64,000 bases of DNA from Thermaerobacter sp. FW80 (GCF_004634385.1 NZ_CP037895.1:372001-436000), one strand, 5' to 3'. Shown: positions 1-8,404, numbered from the stretch's first letter. Numbers and translations are program-made. The notes: generated by a model not told the origin, from the letters alone.

Positions 1-768
1 GCCGGGCCCGCCCTGGGTGGCCGTGTACACCAGGTCGAAGATCTTCAGCTCCCAGAGCACCGTCATCGCCACGATGACGGCCGTCACCGGCCGGAGGGCG
101 GGCCAGGTGATGTGGCGGAAGCGCGCCCACCAGCCCGCGCCGTCGACGGCCGCCGCCTCGTAGTAGTCGCGGGGGATCGTGCCGAGGCCCGCCGCGTAGA
201 GGACCATGGCGAAGCCGGCCCAGAGCCACACGGAGCCGAGCACCAGGGCGGGCAGCGCCAGTTGGGGATAGGCCGTCCACGTCCGGGCCAGGGCGTCGAT
301 GCCCAGGGCGGCGAACAGGGCGGGGACCACGCCGGCGTTCTCGTCGAACAGGAACCGCACCAGCACGCCGCCGACGATCAGCGGCGTCACCATGCCCAGG
401 AAGACGAAGGCCCGCAGCAGCGCGGCTCCCCGCACCTCCCGCAGCACCAGGGCCAGGACGAGCCCGACCCCTACCGTCAGGGGGAGGTGGACGACGATCC
501 ACACCAGGTTGTGCAGCAGCGAGCCCCACGGCGGTGGTTGGCCGGGGAAGCGGCCGGGGGCATAGGTCTCCGGGTCCTGCAGCACGGCGGCGAAGTGCTG
601 CAGGCCCGCCCATCCGCCGCCGGGGGCGAGGAACGCCAGGACCAGCGTCTCGACCGCCGGCACGACGACCAGCAGCAGCACCAGGGCGAGGGCCGGCGCG
701 GCCAGCCACAAGGGGTCCCAGCCGCGCCGGCGCCGACGAGGGAGCGCTCCGTTCTCGGCCTTCGCCAC
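1..768 (-). CDS. Sugar ABC transporter permease, MalF/UgpA type (C-terminus beyond window)
   Basis: Inner subunit of a carbohydrate ABC importer that forms the membrane channel with a second permease. The frame is open from a GTG at 768 to the window edge (256 codons), so the end is missing. After a short basic N-terminus comes a hydrophobic helix rich in Leu and Val, then further membrane segments. The EAA loop that docks on the ATPase is visible near the edge (EAAAVDGAGWWARF), followed by a Pro-rich stretch typical of the family. The start is chosen because GGGAGGT lies about 6 nt upstream and the codon follows the binding-protein stop by only 6 nt, so the two are co-transcribed. A MalG-type partner is expected just outside the window. 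The substrate cannot be told from the sequence. Confidence 0.9.
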   Translation of the reverse strand, partial: MAKAENGALPRRRRRGWDPLWLAAPALALVLLLVVVPAVETLVLAFLAPGGGWAGLQHFAAVLQDPETYAPGRFPGQPPPWGSLLHNLVWIVVHLPLTVGVGLVLALVLREVRGAALLRAFVFLGMVTPLIVGGVLVRFLFDENAGVVPALFAALGIDALARTWTAYPQLALPALVLGSVWLWAGFAMVLYAAGLGTIPRDYYEAAAVDGAGWWARFRHITWPALRPVTAVIVAMTVLWELKIFDLVYTATQGGPG

Positions 769-774
769 GGACCG

Positions 775-1995
775 CTACCTCCCGCGCTCCTGCTCAAGGC
801 GCTCGAGGACCCCCTGCCACTGGTCGGGCTGGACCCACAGGAGCTTGAGCTGGTCCCAGAAGGTGCGCTGCCAGTCGCCGCCGATGGCGTCGTCCAGGTC
901 GGGCAGCAGCTCCACGCCCTCCAGCAGCTCCGCCACCTGCCGGTCCACATCGGGATGCGCATCGGCGGGCACGTCGGTGCGGTTCGACAGCTTGCCGCCC
1001 TGCTTGGCGCGTAGCTCCATGCCCTCGCGCCCGATCAGGAAGGCCAGCAGCTCCTTGGCCTTGTCGACCCGCGGGCTGTGGCGCGGGATGAAGGCGTAGT
1101 CCGTCGCCGCCACCATGCCCTTCGTCCCCGGCAAGGGGAACACGCCCAGATCCGAGGGGTCGTCCACCATGCCGGTCAGCCAGTTGCCCATGAAGTAGAG
1201 GCCGTACTCGCCCTGCCACCAGAGCTCCGCCGCCTGGGTCCAGTCCATGGGATCGCTGAAGTACTCCAGCGCCGGGACCAGGCGGTCGCGGAACACCGCC
1301 TGCACCTCGGGGTCGGTCCAGGCCACGCGCCCTTCGATCAGGCCGCGCTGCAGGTCGGGACCGCCGAAGGCGATGAGGAAGTGCTCCACCACGTCGGTCA
1401 GGGGCCAGCCGGTGCCGTCGCCGCTGACCACCGGGGCCTGGATGCCCTCGATCCGGTCCAGACGCTGGAGCAGGGCCATGAACTCCTCCCACGTCGTGGG
1501 CGGCTCGAGCCCGTGCTCGGCGAAGAACGACTTGCGGTACCAGAACCCCGGCTTGACGGTCAGGGCGTACGGCACCGCCACCACCTTTCCCTCGGCCTCC
1601 GCCGCCGGCATGCGGAAGGCGGAGGCCTCCGGCTCCCAGATGTCCTTGAGGTCGACGGCGTGATCGGCGTGCTCCTTGACCCACCAGTCCCACATGAAGA
1701 TCACGTCGCCCGGCGCCGTGCCGGCCTCGAACTGCGCCGGCAGCACCTGGGCGAGATCCTCGGCGCGCTGGGTCTGGTAGCGGATCGTGACGCCAAGGCG
1801 CTTCTCCGCCTCTTGCAGCACGGGCAGGAACTGCTCCATCTCGGGACCCGCCCAGGGCCCGATGACCGTCAGTTCACCCCCGCCTTCCCCGGCGGCACCC
1901 TGCTGGTCGCCGGCGCCTGTGCCACCCCGGCCGCAGGCCGTCACCACGAGCGCGACCGCCGCCAGGATGGCCAGCCATCGCCAGATTCCCCGCAT
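775..1995 (-). CDS. Sugar ABC transporter substrate-binding lipoprotein
   Basis: Extracellular solute-binding protein (family 1, MalE-like), 406 aa. It captures a carbohydrate and delivers it to the permease encoded immediately downstream. The N-terminus MRGIWRWLAILAAVALVV is a signal peptide ending in a VTAC lipobox, so the mature protein is lipid-anchored at Cys. A Gly-rich linker follows, then the binding fold (LTVIGPWAGPEMEQF and FMWDWWVKEHAD near the N-lobe, YGLYFMGNWLTG further on). The frame stays open far upstream, but the ATG at 1995 has GGAGGTGG at the right distance and directly precedes the signal peptide. It reads away from the divergent ATPase gene, across a control region with a dyad operator candidate. 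The ligand is unknown. Confidence 0.92.
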   Translation of the reverse strand: MRGIWRWLAILAAVALVVTACGRGGTGAGDQQGAAGEGGGELTVIGPWAGPEMEQFLPVLQEAEKRLGVTIRYQTQRAEDLAQVLPAQFEAGTAPGDVIFMWDWWVKEHADHAVDLKDIWEPEASAFRMPAAEAEGKVVAVPYALTVKPGFWYRKSFFAEHGLEPPTTWEEFMALLQRLDRIEGIQAPVVSGDGTGWPLTDVVEHFLIAFGGPDLQRGLIEGRVAWTDPEVQAVFRDRLVPALEYFSDPMDWTQAAELWWQGEYGLYFMGNWLTGMVDDPSDLGVFPLPGTKGMVAATDYAFIPRHSPRVDKAKELLAFLIGREGMELRAKQGGKLSNRTDVPADAHPDVDRQVAELLEGVELLPDLDDAIGGDWQRTFWDQLKLLWVQPDQWQGVLERLEQERGR

Positions 1996-2185
1996 GTTAC
2001 CACCTCCGGAGGGACTTGCCGAGGCGAAGGAGCACCCCCCAGGTCCTTTTACCACAAGCGGGCGGGAAGGCCTCTTCGCCCGGGGGGGCGCGTCGGCACG
2101 CGGAGGTCCGCGCCGGCGAGCCCGCGAGCTGACGGAATCCGCCGGAGGTCCCGGCCGCCGCGGGTCGTCGCAGCAGGAATCGACG

Positions 2186-2215
2186 CCGTTCCGTGCGAAT
2201 CCGTTCCGTGCGAAT
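2186..2215. repeat. Perfect 15-bp tandem repeat
   Basis: CCGTTCCGTGCGAAT occurs twice head to tail (2186-2200 and 2201-2215) in the leader of the binding-protein operon. It could be paired regulator sites or a slippage product. Confidence 0.85.
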
Positions 2216-2238
2216 GTTGCGATGGTGTGAAGCGCAGG

Positions 2239-2253
2239 TTGCGCCGATCGCAA
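2239..2253. promoter_or_regulatory. Dyad operator candidate (TTGCG-N5-CGCAA)
   Basis: TTGCGCCGATCGCAA is a dyad with 5-bp arms. It is nested in a wider one (GGTTGCGC at 2237-2244 and GCGCAACC at 2265-2272). It lies just downstream of the candidate promoter at 2273-2300, where a LacI-type repressor could block transcription of the binding-protein operon. The LacI assignment is inference; no such regulator is in the window. Confidence 0.45.
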
Positions 2254-2272
2254 GCTGCGACCGAGCGCAACC

Positions 2273-2300
2273 ATAGTATGGAGGCTGCGCTGTCCGTCAT
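2273..2300 (-). promoter_or_regulatory. Candidate sigma-A promoter of the sugar transporter operon
   Basis: On the minus strand ATGACG (2300-2295), a 16-bp spacer and TACTAT (2278-2273), each 4 of 6 to consensus. Transcription would start near 2266, inside the dyad region and about 270 nt ahead of the binding-protein start. Confidence 0.35.
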
Positions 2301-2330
2301 GCGGCACCCCCGTCGATCATGCGGCACCCC
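2297..2330. repeat. 14-bp direct repeat with 20-bp period
   Basis: TCATGCGGCACCCC occurs at 2297-2310 and 2317-2330, overlapping the -35 side of the candidate promoter. The 20-bp spacing, two helical turns, would suit two regulator molecules on one face of the DNA. Confidence 0.7.
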
Positions 2331-2599
2331 GCCCATGGGGGATGCCGCCGGGAGGGGGCTCTGGAAAGCCCTCGGTCGGCGTCGGGCGCCGCGACGGTGA
2401 AGAGCGCAAGGCGGCAAGGTGAAGGGCGCACGGCGTCAAGCCGGCACGGCTGTCCAGGCGCTTCGCTCCGCATCGGCTTCGGCTTCGTCGACGCGGCCGC
2501 GGGGGTGCACGGAGTCGACGCGATCGCTGGAGTGCGCGTAGCGCCTCGGCGGCGAACCCTTACGGCAAGACCGCTTGCCTGCAGATGGGGGATGGGTGG

Positions 2600-3817
2600 A
2601 TGGCACGGGTCCAGCTGGTGGAGGTGACCAAGCGCTTCGGTTCCACCGTCGCCGTCGACCGGGTGTCGCTGGACATCGCCGACGGCGAGTTCCTGGTGCT
2701 GGTGGGACCCTCGGGCTGCGGCAAGTCCACGCTCCTGCGGCTGATCGCGGGACTCGAGGACGTGACCGAGGGCGAGATCTACATCGACGATCGCAACGTC
2801 AACGACGTCCCGCCCAAGGATCGGGACGTGGCCATGGTCTTCCAGAACTACGCCCTCTACCCGCACATGACCGTCTACGACAACATGGCCTTCGGTCTGC
2901 GCATGCGCAAGGTCCCGCGGGACGAGATCGACCGGCGCGTCCGCCAGGCGGCGGAGACGCTGGGCCTCACCCACCTCCTGAAGCGCCGGCCGGCCCAGCT
3001 GTCCGGCGGTCAGCGCCAGCGCGTGGCCCTGGGGCGCGCCATCGTCCGCGATCCGAAGGTGTTCTTGATGGACGAACCCCTCTCCAACCTGGACGCCCAG
3101 CTGCGCGTGCAGATGCGCACGGAGCTGGCCCGCTTGCACCAGCGCCTGGGCACCACCACGATCTACGTCACCCACGACCAGGTGGAGGCCATGACCCTGG
3201 GCGACCGCATCGCCGTGCTCCGCGACGGCAAGCTGCAGCAGGTGGCCACGCCCCACGAGATCTACGCGCGTCCGGCCAACGTGTTCGTCGCCTCCTTCAT
3301 CGGCTCGCCGCCGATGAACTTCGTCCGGGGACAGGTGGAGAGCCGGGAGGACGGCGTCTGGTTCACCGGCGAGGGCCTGACGTGCCGGCTGGAGGGCGAG
3401 CTGGCGGAGGCGGCCGCCGCGTACCTGCGCACGGGCGACGGGCTCGGATCCTCGGACGGCGACCGTGCGGGCGCGTCCGGCCAAGGGCGTCGCGACGCCA
3501 TCCTGGGCGTCCGACCGGAGCACGTCCAGGCCCGCCTTGCGGACGAGGGGTCCGTCGCCGGGACGGGAGCCTCCGGGGGCGCAGCCGGCCAGGGTCCGCA
3601 CCTGGTGGCCACCGTGGAGGTGGTGGAACCGCTGGGGGCGGAGACGTACGTCTACGTCACGGCCGGGTCCCTGGCCCTCACGGTCCGGGTCGACCCCCGC
3701 ATGGTGTTGCGGCCGGGCGATCGGCTCGCCCTGACGCTGGAGACCGGCCACCTGCACCTGTTCGACGCCGCCACCGAGGCGTCGGTCTGGCAGCTGGCCG
3801 CAGCGGTGCCGGCGTAA
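2600..3817 (+). CDS. Carbohydrate ABC transporter ATP-binding protein, MsmK/UgpC family
   Basis: ATPase that powers sugar importers; in Gram-positives one such subunit often serves several transporters. 405 aa. Walker [10 protein letters not shown] lies near residue 40, the Q-loop in [11 protein letters not shown], the signature LSGGQRQR near 135, Walker [12 protein letters not shown] just after, and the switch His in VTHDQVEAM. The C-terminal TOBE-type domain, which starts around residue 230, is split by a Gly/Ala-rich insert (about 285-340) before GVRPEHV. ATG 2600 is preferred to the in-frame ATG at 2585 because a GGGGGA site precedes it. The gene is alone on the plus strand, divergent from its likely partners. 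Confidence 0.93.
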   Translation: MARVQLVEVTKRFGSTVAVDRVSLDIADGEFLVLVGPSGCGKSTLLRLIAGLEDVTEGEIYIDDRNVNDVPPKDRDVAMVFQNYALYPHMTVYDNMAFGLRMRKVPRDEIDRRVRQAAETLGLTHLLKRRPAQLSGGQRQRVALGRAIVRDPKVFLMDEPLSNLDAQLRVQMRTELARLHQRLGTTTIYVTHDQVEAMTLGDRIAVLRDGKLQQVATPHEIYARPANVFVASFIGSPPMNFVRGQVESREDGVWFTGEGLTCRLEGELAEAAAAYLRTGDGLGSSDGDRAGASGQGRRDAILGVRPEHVQARLADEGSVAGTGASGGAAGQGPHLVATVEVVEPLGAETYVYVTAGSLALTVRVDPRMVLRPGDRLALTLETGHLHLFDAATEASVWQLAAAVPA

Positions 3818-3829
3818 GCCCTCCTTGCC

Positions 3830-3855
3830 GGCCGCGGCCCCGCAGGGCTGCGGCC
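3830..3855. terminator. Hairpin between convergent ATPase and terC genes
   Basis: GGCCGCGGCCC, loop CGCA, GGGCTGCGGCC: an 11-bp stem with one G-U pair. No T-run follows on either strand, so its strength as an intrinsic terminator is uncertain. Its place between two convergent stops supports a bidirectional role. Confidence 0.55.
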
Positions 3856-3873
3856 CTCCGGGCGTTGCCGGGG

Positions 3874-4911
3874 TCACGTTTCCTCCGGCCCTGCCCCGGG
3901 ACGGGTCGGGTCGCCGACGGGACGGGCGGGCGGCGCGGTGGGTTGCGCCGCGTCCGCGGGCGCCGGTGCGGGGCGCCACCCCGCGGCCGCCGGCCGGCCG
4001 TCGGCCGAGCCGGTGTCGCCGCGGGCGGGTTCGTCCGCACGGGAAGGGCCGCTGGAGCTGGAGCCACCGCGCGGGATGGTTCCGTCCACCCGTCCCGCAG
4101 GGCCGGACCGCCCTTCCGATGGCGCGTCGCCTGCGGCCGCGCCGGTCCGCTTCAGCGCCTCGTCCGCCGGCACGGGAGCCTTGCCCGCGGGCACAGGAGC
4201 CTCGCCTGTTCCCACGGAAGCTTGGCCTGTTGGTGCGGGAGCCTCGCCGCTCCGCACGCCCTCCAGGATCAGCAGACCCGCCAGCAGCAGGGTCACCAGG
4301 ACGTGGGCGGTCAGGAGTACGCCTTCGGACACGCCGGCCAGCGCCTGGTGGACCACCCGGTCGTCCATCACCATCTCCACGGCGACCCACACCAGGATGG
4401 CGGCTCCGGCATAGACCAGCCACGGCCAGCGGTCCATCAGGCCGCTGAGGAGCGAGCTGCCCCAGACGATCAGGGGCACCGACAGCGCGAGGCCGGCGAG
4501 CAGGAGCCCCAGGTGGCCGCCTGAGACGCCCACCAGTGCCAGCACGTTGTCCAGGGACATCACCACGTCAGCCAGGATGATGGTCTGGACCGCCTCCCAG
4601 ACGCTCCCGGCCGCGCGCACCTCCTCGGGACCGCCCCGGTCGTCGGTCACCAGCTTGCGGGCGATCCATAGCAGCAGAAGACCGCCCAGCGCCTGCAGGA
4701 GCGGGACGTGCAGCAACCAGGTGATGGCGGCCGCCAGCACCAGCCGCAGCGCCACGGCGCCGCCGGCGCCCAGCCAGATGGCCTGGCGGCGCAGCCGCCC
4801 CTGCAGCCGCCGCGCCGCCAGGGCGATGACCACCGCGTTGTCCCCGGCCAACAGCAGATCGACGAACACCAAGCCCAGGAACCGGGCAGCGGACTCCCAG
4901 CCCTCCGTCAC
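3874..4911 (-). CDS. TerC/YjbE-family integral membrane protein with repetitive C-terminal tail
   Basis: 345 aa. TerC-family proteins are implicated in metal export or in metal loading of exported enzymes. About seven membrane helices span residues 10-230. The conserved acidic membrane motifs are present: LLLAGDNAVVIAL in helix 1 and VVMSLDNVLALVG in a later helix. The last 110 residues are a polar Ala/Gly/Pro tail built partly from a 7-residue repeat (EAPVPAG-like, DNA period 21 bp at 4166-4249); they also include SRADEPARG, encoded by a near copy of the dispersed GGACGAACC word. GTG 4911 follows the rfaE2 stop by 3 nt and has AGGAGG upstream, so it is translationally coupled to the heptose operon. 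A functional link to that pathway is not established. Confidence 0.85.
   Translation of the reverse strand: MTEGWESAARFLGLVFVDLLLAGDNAVVIALAARRLQGRLRRQAIWLGAGGAVALRLVLAAAITWLLHVPLLQALGGLLLLWIARKLVTDDRGGPEEVRAAGSVWEAVQTIILADVVMSLDNVLALVGVSGGHLGLLLAGLALSVPLIVWGSSLLSGLMDRWPWLVYAGAAILVWVAVEMVMDDRVVHQALAGVSEGVLLTAHVLVTLLLAGLLILEGVRSGEAPAPTGQASVGTGEAPVPAGKAPVPADEALKRTGAAAGDAPSEGRSGPAGRVDGTIPRGGSSSSGPSRADEPARGDTGSADGRPAAAGWRPAPAPADAAQPTAPPARPVGDPTRPGAGPEET
4166..4249. repeat. 21-bp tandem repeat, four copies, coding the TerC tail
   Basis: Four imperfect units start at 4166, 4187, 4208 and 4229. Each keeps a G-rich core like GGAGCCT and together they encode seven-residue repeats in the cytoplasmic tail. 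The period is a multiple of three, so copy-number change would keep the frame. Confidence 0.75.
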
Positions 4912-4914
4912 CCC

Positions 4915-5481
4915 TCATGCCTCCTGTGGGGAACCGTCCGCCTGCGGGACGGGATGGGGAGAAGCCCTGCCACGCCCCTCGCCCGCGGCGCCTTGCGCCA
5001 GGGCCCGCGCCAGCAGCCCGGTGGTGGACAGGCCGGGTTCGGGCGGGACCAGCACCACCCGCGCCCCCACCTGGCGGGCCGGCTCGGCCTCGGGGAGGGT
5101 CTCGAGGCGGTAGTCGCCCCCTTTGACGTACCACTGCGGGCGCACCGCGCGGACGAGCCCGGCGGCGGTGTCCTCGGCGAAGACTACCACCCAGTCCACG
5201 CATTCCAGCGCCGCCACCAGCAGGGCTCGCTGGCGGGCCGGGACCACGGGCCGCCCGGGCCCCTTGAGCCGACGTACGCTGGCGTCGTCGTTGACCCCCA
5301 CCACCAGGACGTCGCCCAGGGACCGGGCGTGCTCCAGGGTGCGCAGGTGGCCCACGTGGAGCCAGTCGAAGCAACCGTTGGTCAGGACCACCTGGGCCGC
5401 GGGCGGCAGGGCGTCCAGGTGCCGTCGCAGGGTGGCCAGGTCGACCACCTTCGTCGCGGCGGCCCGCGGGGCGGCGTTCAT
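4915..5481 (-). CDS. rfaE2: D-glycero-beta-D-manno-heptose 1-phosphate adenylyltransferase (RfaE2/HldE C-domain type)
   Basis: 188 aa cytidylyltransferase-like enzyme expected to convert heptose 1-phosphate and ATP to ADP-D,D-heptose. TNGCFDWLHVGHLRTLEHA carries the HxGH nucleotide-binding motif, and VVGVNDDASVRRLKG and YVKGGDY match the family. It corresponds to the second half of bifunctional HldE; here kinase and transferase are separate genes. ATG 5481 overlaps the rfaE1 stop (ATGA), so the two are coupled. The C-terminal 25 residues are variable. The name follows the neighbouring PfkB-type kinase; related enzymes use other sugar or alcohol phosphates, so substrate identity is inferred. 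Confidence 0.87.
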   Translation of the reverse strand: MNAAPRAAATKVVDLATLRRHLDALPPAAQVVLTNGCFDWLHVGHLRTLEHARSLGDVLVVGVNDDASVRRLKGPGRPVVPARQRALLVAALECVDWVVVFAEDTAAGLVRAVRPQWYVKGGDYRLETLPEAEPARQVGARVVLVPPEPGLSTTGLLARALAQGAAGEGRGRASPHPVPQADGSPQEA

Positions 5482-6830
5482 CCCGTGGCCCCTCCCGGCG
5501 CAGGGTGGGGCGTGCCGTGGGGGGCGTCCTGCAGCGGCCCGGCACCCGCGGCTGGGAGGGTCCCTGCATCGGCCGCCCCCACCCAGGCTTTCCAGGCCTC
5601 TTCCAGCTCTGCGGCCGTGACCGGCTCGGTGCCCGCCTTGCGGACGGCGAGGCTGCCGGCCAGGTTGGCGAGACGCGCTGCGCCCACCACGTCGAGCCCC
5701 GATCCCAGGGCCAGTGCCAGCACGGCGGCCACGGTGTCACCGGCCCCGGTGACGTCGTAGACGGCGGCCGGTCGCACCGCGGGGATGGCGATGGGCACGC
5801 CGTCGCCCGGATCGACCAGCATGCCCTCCGGTCCGCGGGTCACCACCAGGGCGCCGAAGCGCCCCCGCCCGCGGACGACGGCGGCGGCGCGGCCCAGGTC
5901 GTCAGCCGTCAGCGGGCGACCCCACACCTCGGCCAGCTCCTCCACGTTGGGCGTGGCCAGGGTGGCGCCGCGGAAGGCCAGCAGGCGGTGGCGGGAGTCG
6001 ACCACCACGGGTCGGCCCCGTGCCCACCGCGCCAGGCGCGGCCAGAGGCGGGGCGCCAGGTCGCTCAGGCCGTAGTCCGCCACCACCACCGCATCCGCCG
6101 CGCGCACCGCCTCGCGCAGAGACCGGGCGAAGGCGGCCCAGGCGGCTTCCTCGGGGTCGTTGCCCGCGCCCTGGGGCGGGACCGAACCGGCCGCCCGGCC
6201 CGCGGAGGCGAGCCACGCCCCGAGCCCGAAGCCGGCTCCCGCCCGCTGCGGCAGCACGTCGAGGCGGAGGACCTGCTGGGCCGGCGCCGCCGGCGGTGCG
6301 GCGACGAAGCGAGCCTTGAGGGGCGTCTGCCATCCCCGGGGCACGGGGGCGGCCAGCACCTCGACGCCCGCGCGCCCCAGGGCATCGACCACGGCCCGTC
6401 CCCACGGGTCGTCGCCGAAGGGCCCCGCCAGGACCACCTGCCCGCCCAGGGCAGCCAGGCTGCGGGCGCAGTGGGCGGCGCCCCCCGGCATGATCTCCTG
6501 CCGGTCGTACTCCAGGATCAGCACGGGCGCCTCGCGCGAGATGCGCCGCGGCACCCCGTACACCCACAGGTCGGCCACCGGGTCGCCGACCACCAGCACG
6601 CGGCAGGGGCGGGCGCGGGTCCGCCAGACCGGGTATGGGGTGGAGCCGGCCTCCCGGGCACCGCCGCCCGCCGTGGCAGGCGCCGTCGCCACCCCCGACT
6701 CGGCCTGGCCGGCGGCACCGCCGGCCAGGGGCGCGGGTTGTCCCGGGTGACCCTGCCCGCCGTGGGCCGGCGGCGCCGACCGCCCGGCCCCGCCCGGTGC
6801 CACCGGCCGCTGACGGCGTACCCCCGTCAT
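5478..6830 (-). CDS. rfaE1: D-glycero-beta-D-manno-heptose-7-phosphate kinase (RfaE1/HldE N-domain type, PfkB family)
   Basis: 450 aa PfkB sugar kinase, predicted to phosphorylate C1 of heptose 7-phosphate. After about 75 residues of variable Ala/Gly-rich leader the domain begins at CRVLVVGDPVADLWVYG. The N-terminal signature reads MPGGAAHCARSLAALGG, where HldE proteins I know have GGAANVA, so His-Cys replaces Asn-Val. The second PfkB signature with the catalytic Asp is VYDVTGAGDTVAAVLAL. ATG 6830 is chosen over the far-upstream open frame because it overlaps the preceding glycosyltransferase stop (ATGA). A phosphatase (GmhB) and isomerase (GmhA) are not in the window. A different sugar phosphate remains possible. 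Confidence 0.85.
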   Translation of the reverse strand: MTGVRRQRPVAPGGAGRSAPPAHGGQGHPGQPAPLAGGAAGQAESGVATAPATAGGGAREAGSTPYPVWRTRARPCRVLVVGDPVADLWVYGVPRRISREAPVLILEYDRQEIMPGGAAHCARSLAALGGQVVLAGPFGDDPWGRAVVDALGRAGVEVLAAPVPRGWQTPLKARFVAAPPAAPAQQVLRLDVLPQRAGAGFGLGAWLASAGRAAGSVPPQGAGNDPEEAAWAAFARSLREAVRAADAVVVADYGLSDLAPRLWPRLARWARGRPVVVDSRHRLLAFRGATLATPNVEELAEVWGRPLTADDLGRAAAVVRGRGRFGALVVTRGPEGMLVDPGDGVPIAIPAVRPAAVYDVTGAGDTVAAVLALALGSGLDVVGAARLANLAGSLAVRKAGTEPVTAAELEEAWKAWVGAADAGTLPAAGAGPLQDAPHGTPHPAPGGATG

Positions 6831-8323
6831 CCGCCGGCACCCCCGTCGCCGGCCGAACCACCGGTCGCCTCGGCGGCCGCCGGGCCAGGCGCCCCGGGCC
6901 GGCGGCCAGCGCCCAACAGCTCGCCGGCCGCCGCCACCACCGCCTCCACGCCGATGGTGGCCATCGCCTCGCAGCGACACTCCGCCGCCTGCAGGTAGGC
7001 GAGGGGGCCGTTGAGCCAGCGCACGCAGCGGCGGCCCCGCAGGCATGGGCCCACCAGCACCCGGTGCCGCGGGTCGAGGGGAGCGAAGTGCCGCGGCTCG
7101 GAGGGGCCGAAGAGGGCCACCACCGGCGTGCCCACGGCGACGGCCATGTGCAGGGGGCCGCTGTCGTTGCCCACCATGAGGTCGACCCGCTCCAACACCG
7201 CCGCCGTCTCCAGGAGGGCCAGGCGTCCCGTCAGGTCCAGCAGCGGTGCCCGCTGGACCCGCTCCCGGATGGCCGCCGCCAGCGGCACGTCGCCGGGGCC
7301 GCCGACCAGGACCACCCGGGCGCCGTAACGCTCCGCCAGGCGGTCCGCCAGCAGGGCGAACCGATCCACGGGCCAGCGCTTGGCGGGGAAGTGGTCGGCA
7401 CCCGGGTGCAGGGCCACCACGGGCCCGTCCCCCGGCAGGCCGGCCAGCAGCGCCGCGGCGCGGCCGCGTTCGTCCGGACCGGTGACCAGCTCCATCTCCA
7501 ATCCACAGGGCGCGCAACCGAGGCGCGCCACCACCTGGAGGCAGTACTCGATGGCGTGGAGCTCCCGGTCGGGCGCGGTGCCGCCGAGGGCGGCCAGGCG
7601 GCGCCAGGGCCAGCGCCAGGCGCGCTCGGTCCCCCCGTCATCCGCCCGGCCGAAGCGCCGGCGCAGGTGGACGGAACGGCCCACCGGGGTCCCGCCGAAC
7701 TCTGCACCCCCACAGCCCTCCGTCGCCCCGCGTCCGTGCCGAGCCCACCACCCCTGGACCGCCGCGACCGGACCCGGCCCTGCCGGCGGTCCGACGAGTC
7801 GCCAGCGACGGCCGCCCGCCACCGGCAGCCGTCCCAGGGACGCCCGCAAACCCGTCCGTCGGTCGGCGGATCGCGCCGCACCCCTGGCGGGGGGCAGCCG
7901 ACCGGGACGGCGGAAGCGGCCGAGACCATGGAAGCCCACCCGCACCCGGGCGCGGAAGAAGGGCGTCACCCAGCTGCCGAAGTGGGACAGGCCGACGCCG
8001 ATGTCGAAGCGCCGGTCCAGCATCCGGACGGTGGACAGGGCCAGGTCCCAGGCGCCGGGGCAGGCCACCACCTCGTCCAGGTGCGGGTTGTGGCGCAACA
8101 GCGGCTCGTTGGCGGTCCAGCACAGCGCGGTGATGTGGGCGCGCGGGAAGTGCCGCCTCAGGGCACGCAGGGCCGGGGTGGCGAAGAGGGTGTCACCCAG
8201 CGGGCAAAGCAAAACGACCAGGATGTCGGGAGCCGCCCGGGTGCCGTCCGGTATCCCGTCGGCACCGGTGACGTCCCGGGAGGATGCCTGCGAGGATGCC
8301 GGCAGCGTCCGGCGCCCCGTCAT
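6827..8323 (-). CDS. Glycosyltransferase family 9, heptosyltransferase-like
   Basis: 498 aa GT-B enzyme, predicted to transfer heptose from ADP-heptose to a glycan acceptor at the cytoplasmic face. The N-domain starts at DILVVLLCPLGDTLFATPALRAL; the C-domain holds ALHPGADHFPAKRWPVDRF and the family motif GNDSGPLHMAVAVGTPVVALFG. Between the lobes an Arg/Gly/Trp-rich insert of roughly 100 residues has no counterpart in ordinary family members. ATG 8323 has GGAGGT 7 nt upstream; the GTG at 8332 lies inside that ribosome site and is rejected. It is the first gene of a coupled operon with rfaE1, rfaE2 and terC. In a Gram-positive the acceptor would be a surface glycan or S-layer, not lipid A. Confidence 0.85.
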   Translation of the reverse strand: MTGRRTLPASSQASSRDVTGADGIPDGTRAAPDILVVLLCPLGDTLFATPALRALRRHFPRAHITALCWTANEPLLRHNPHLDEVVACPGAWDLALSTVRMLDRRFDIGVGLSHFGSWVTPFFRARVRVGFHGLGRFRRPGRLPPARGAARSADRRTGLRASLGRLPVAGGRRWRLVGPPAGPGPVAAVQGWWARHGRGATEGCGGAEFGGTPVGRSVHLRRRFGRADDGGTERAWRWPWRRLAALGGTAPDRELHAIEYCLQVVARLGCAPCGLEMELVTGPDERGRAAALLAGLPGDGPVVALHPGADHFPAKRWPVDRFALLADRLAERYGARVVLVGGPGDVPLAAAIRERVQRAPLLDLTGRLALLETAAVLERVDLMVGNDSGPLHMAVAVGTPVVALFGPSEPRHFAPLDPRHRVLVGPCLRGRRCVRWLNGPLAYLQAAECRCEAMATIGVEAVVAAAGELLGAGRRPGAPGPAAAEATGGSAGDGGAGG

Positions 8324-8404
8324 CGGTGGCACCTCCAGAGCGATGGCTCGTCCGCACGACGTCGGGCCGGGGGGAAGGATCCCACCCCGGCCAGGCGCTC
8401 CCTA

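Larger units (their letters stand above)
1996..2599. promoter_or_regulatory. Divergent control region between the sugar transporter operon and its ATPase gene
   Basis: About 600 bp with no convincing gene; the long frames crossing it are shadows. It holds a candidate minus-strand promoter, a short dyad, a perfect 15-bp tandem repeat and a 20-bp-period repeat, each listed separately. Upstream of the ATPase gene (2340-2585) I see no clear -10/-35 pair. Confidence 0.5.

Noticed and set aside
2297-4423. 708-codon open frame on the minus strand over the ABC ATPase gene
   Set aside because: Antisense shadow of a G+C-rich gene: no ribosome site, Arg/Gly/Pro composition, no domain. The plus-strand ATPase has every expected motif.
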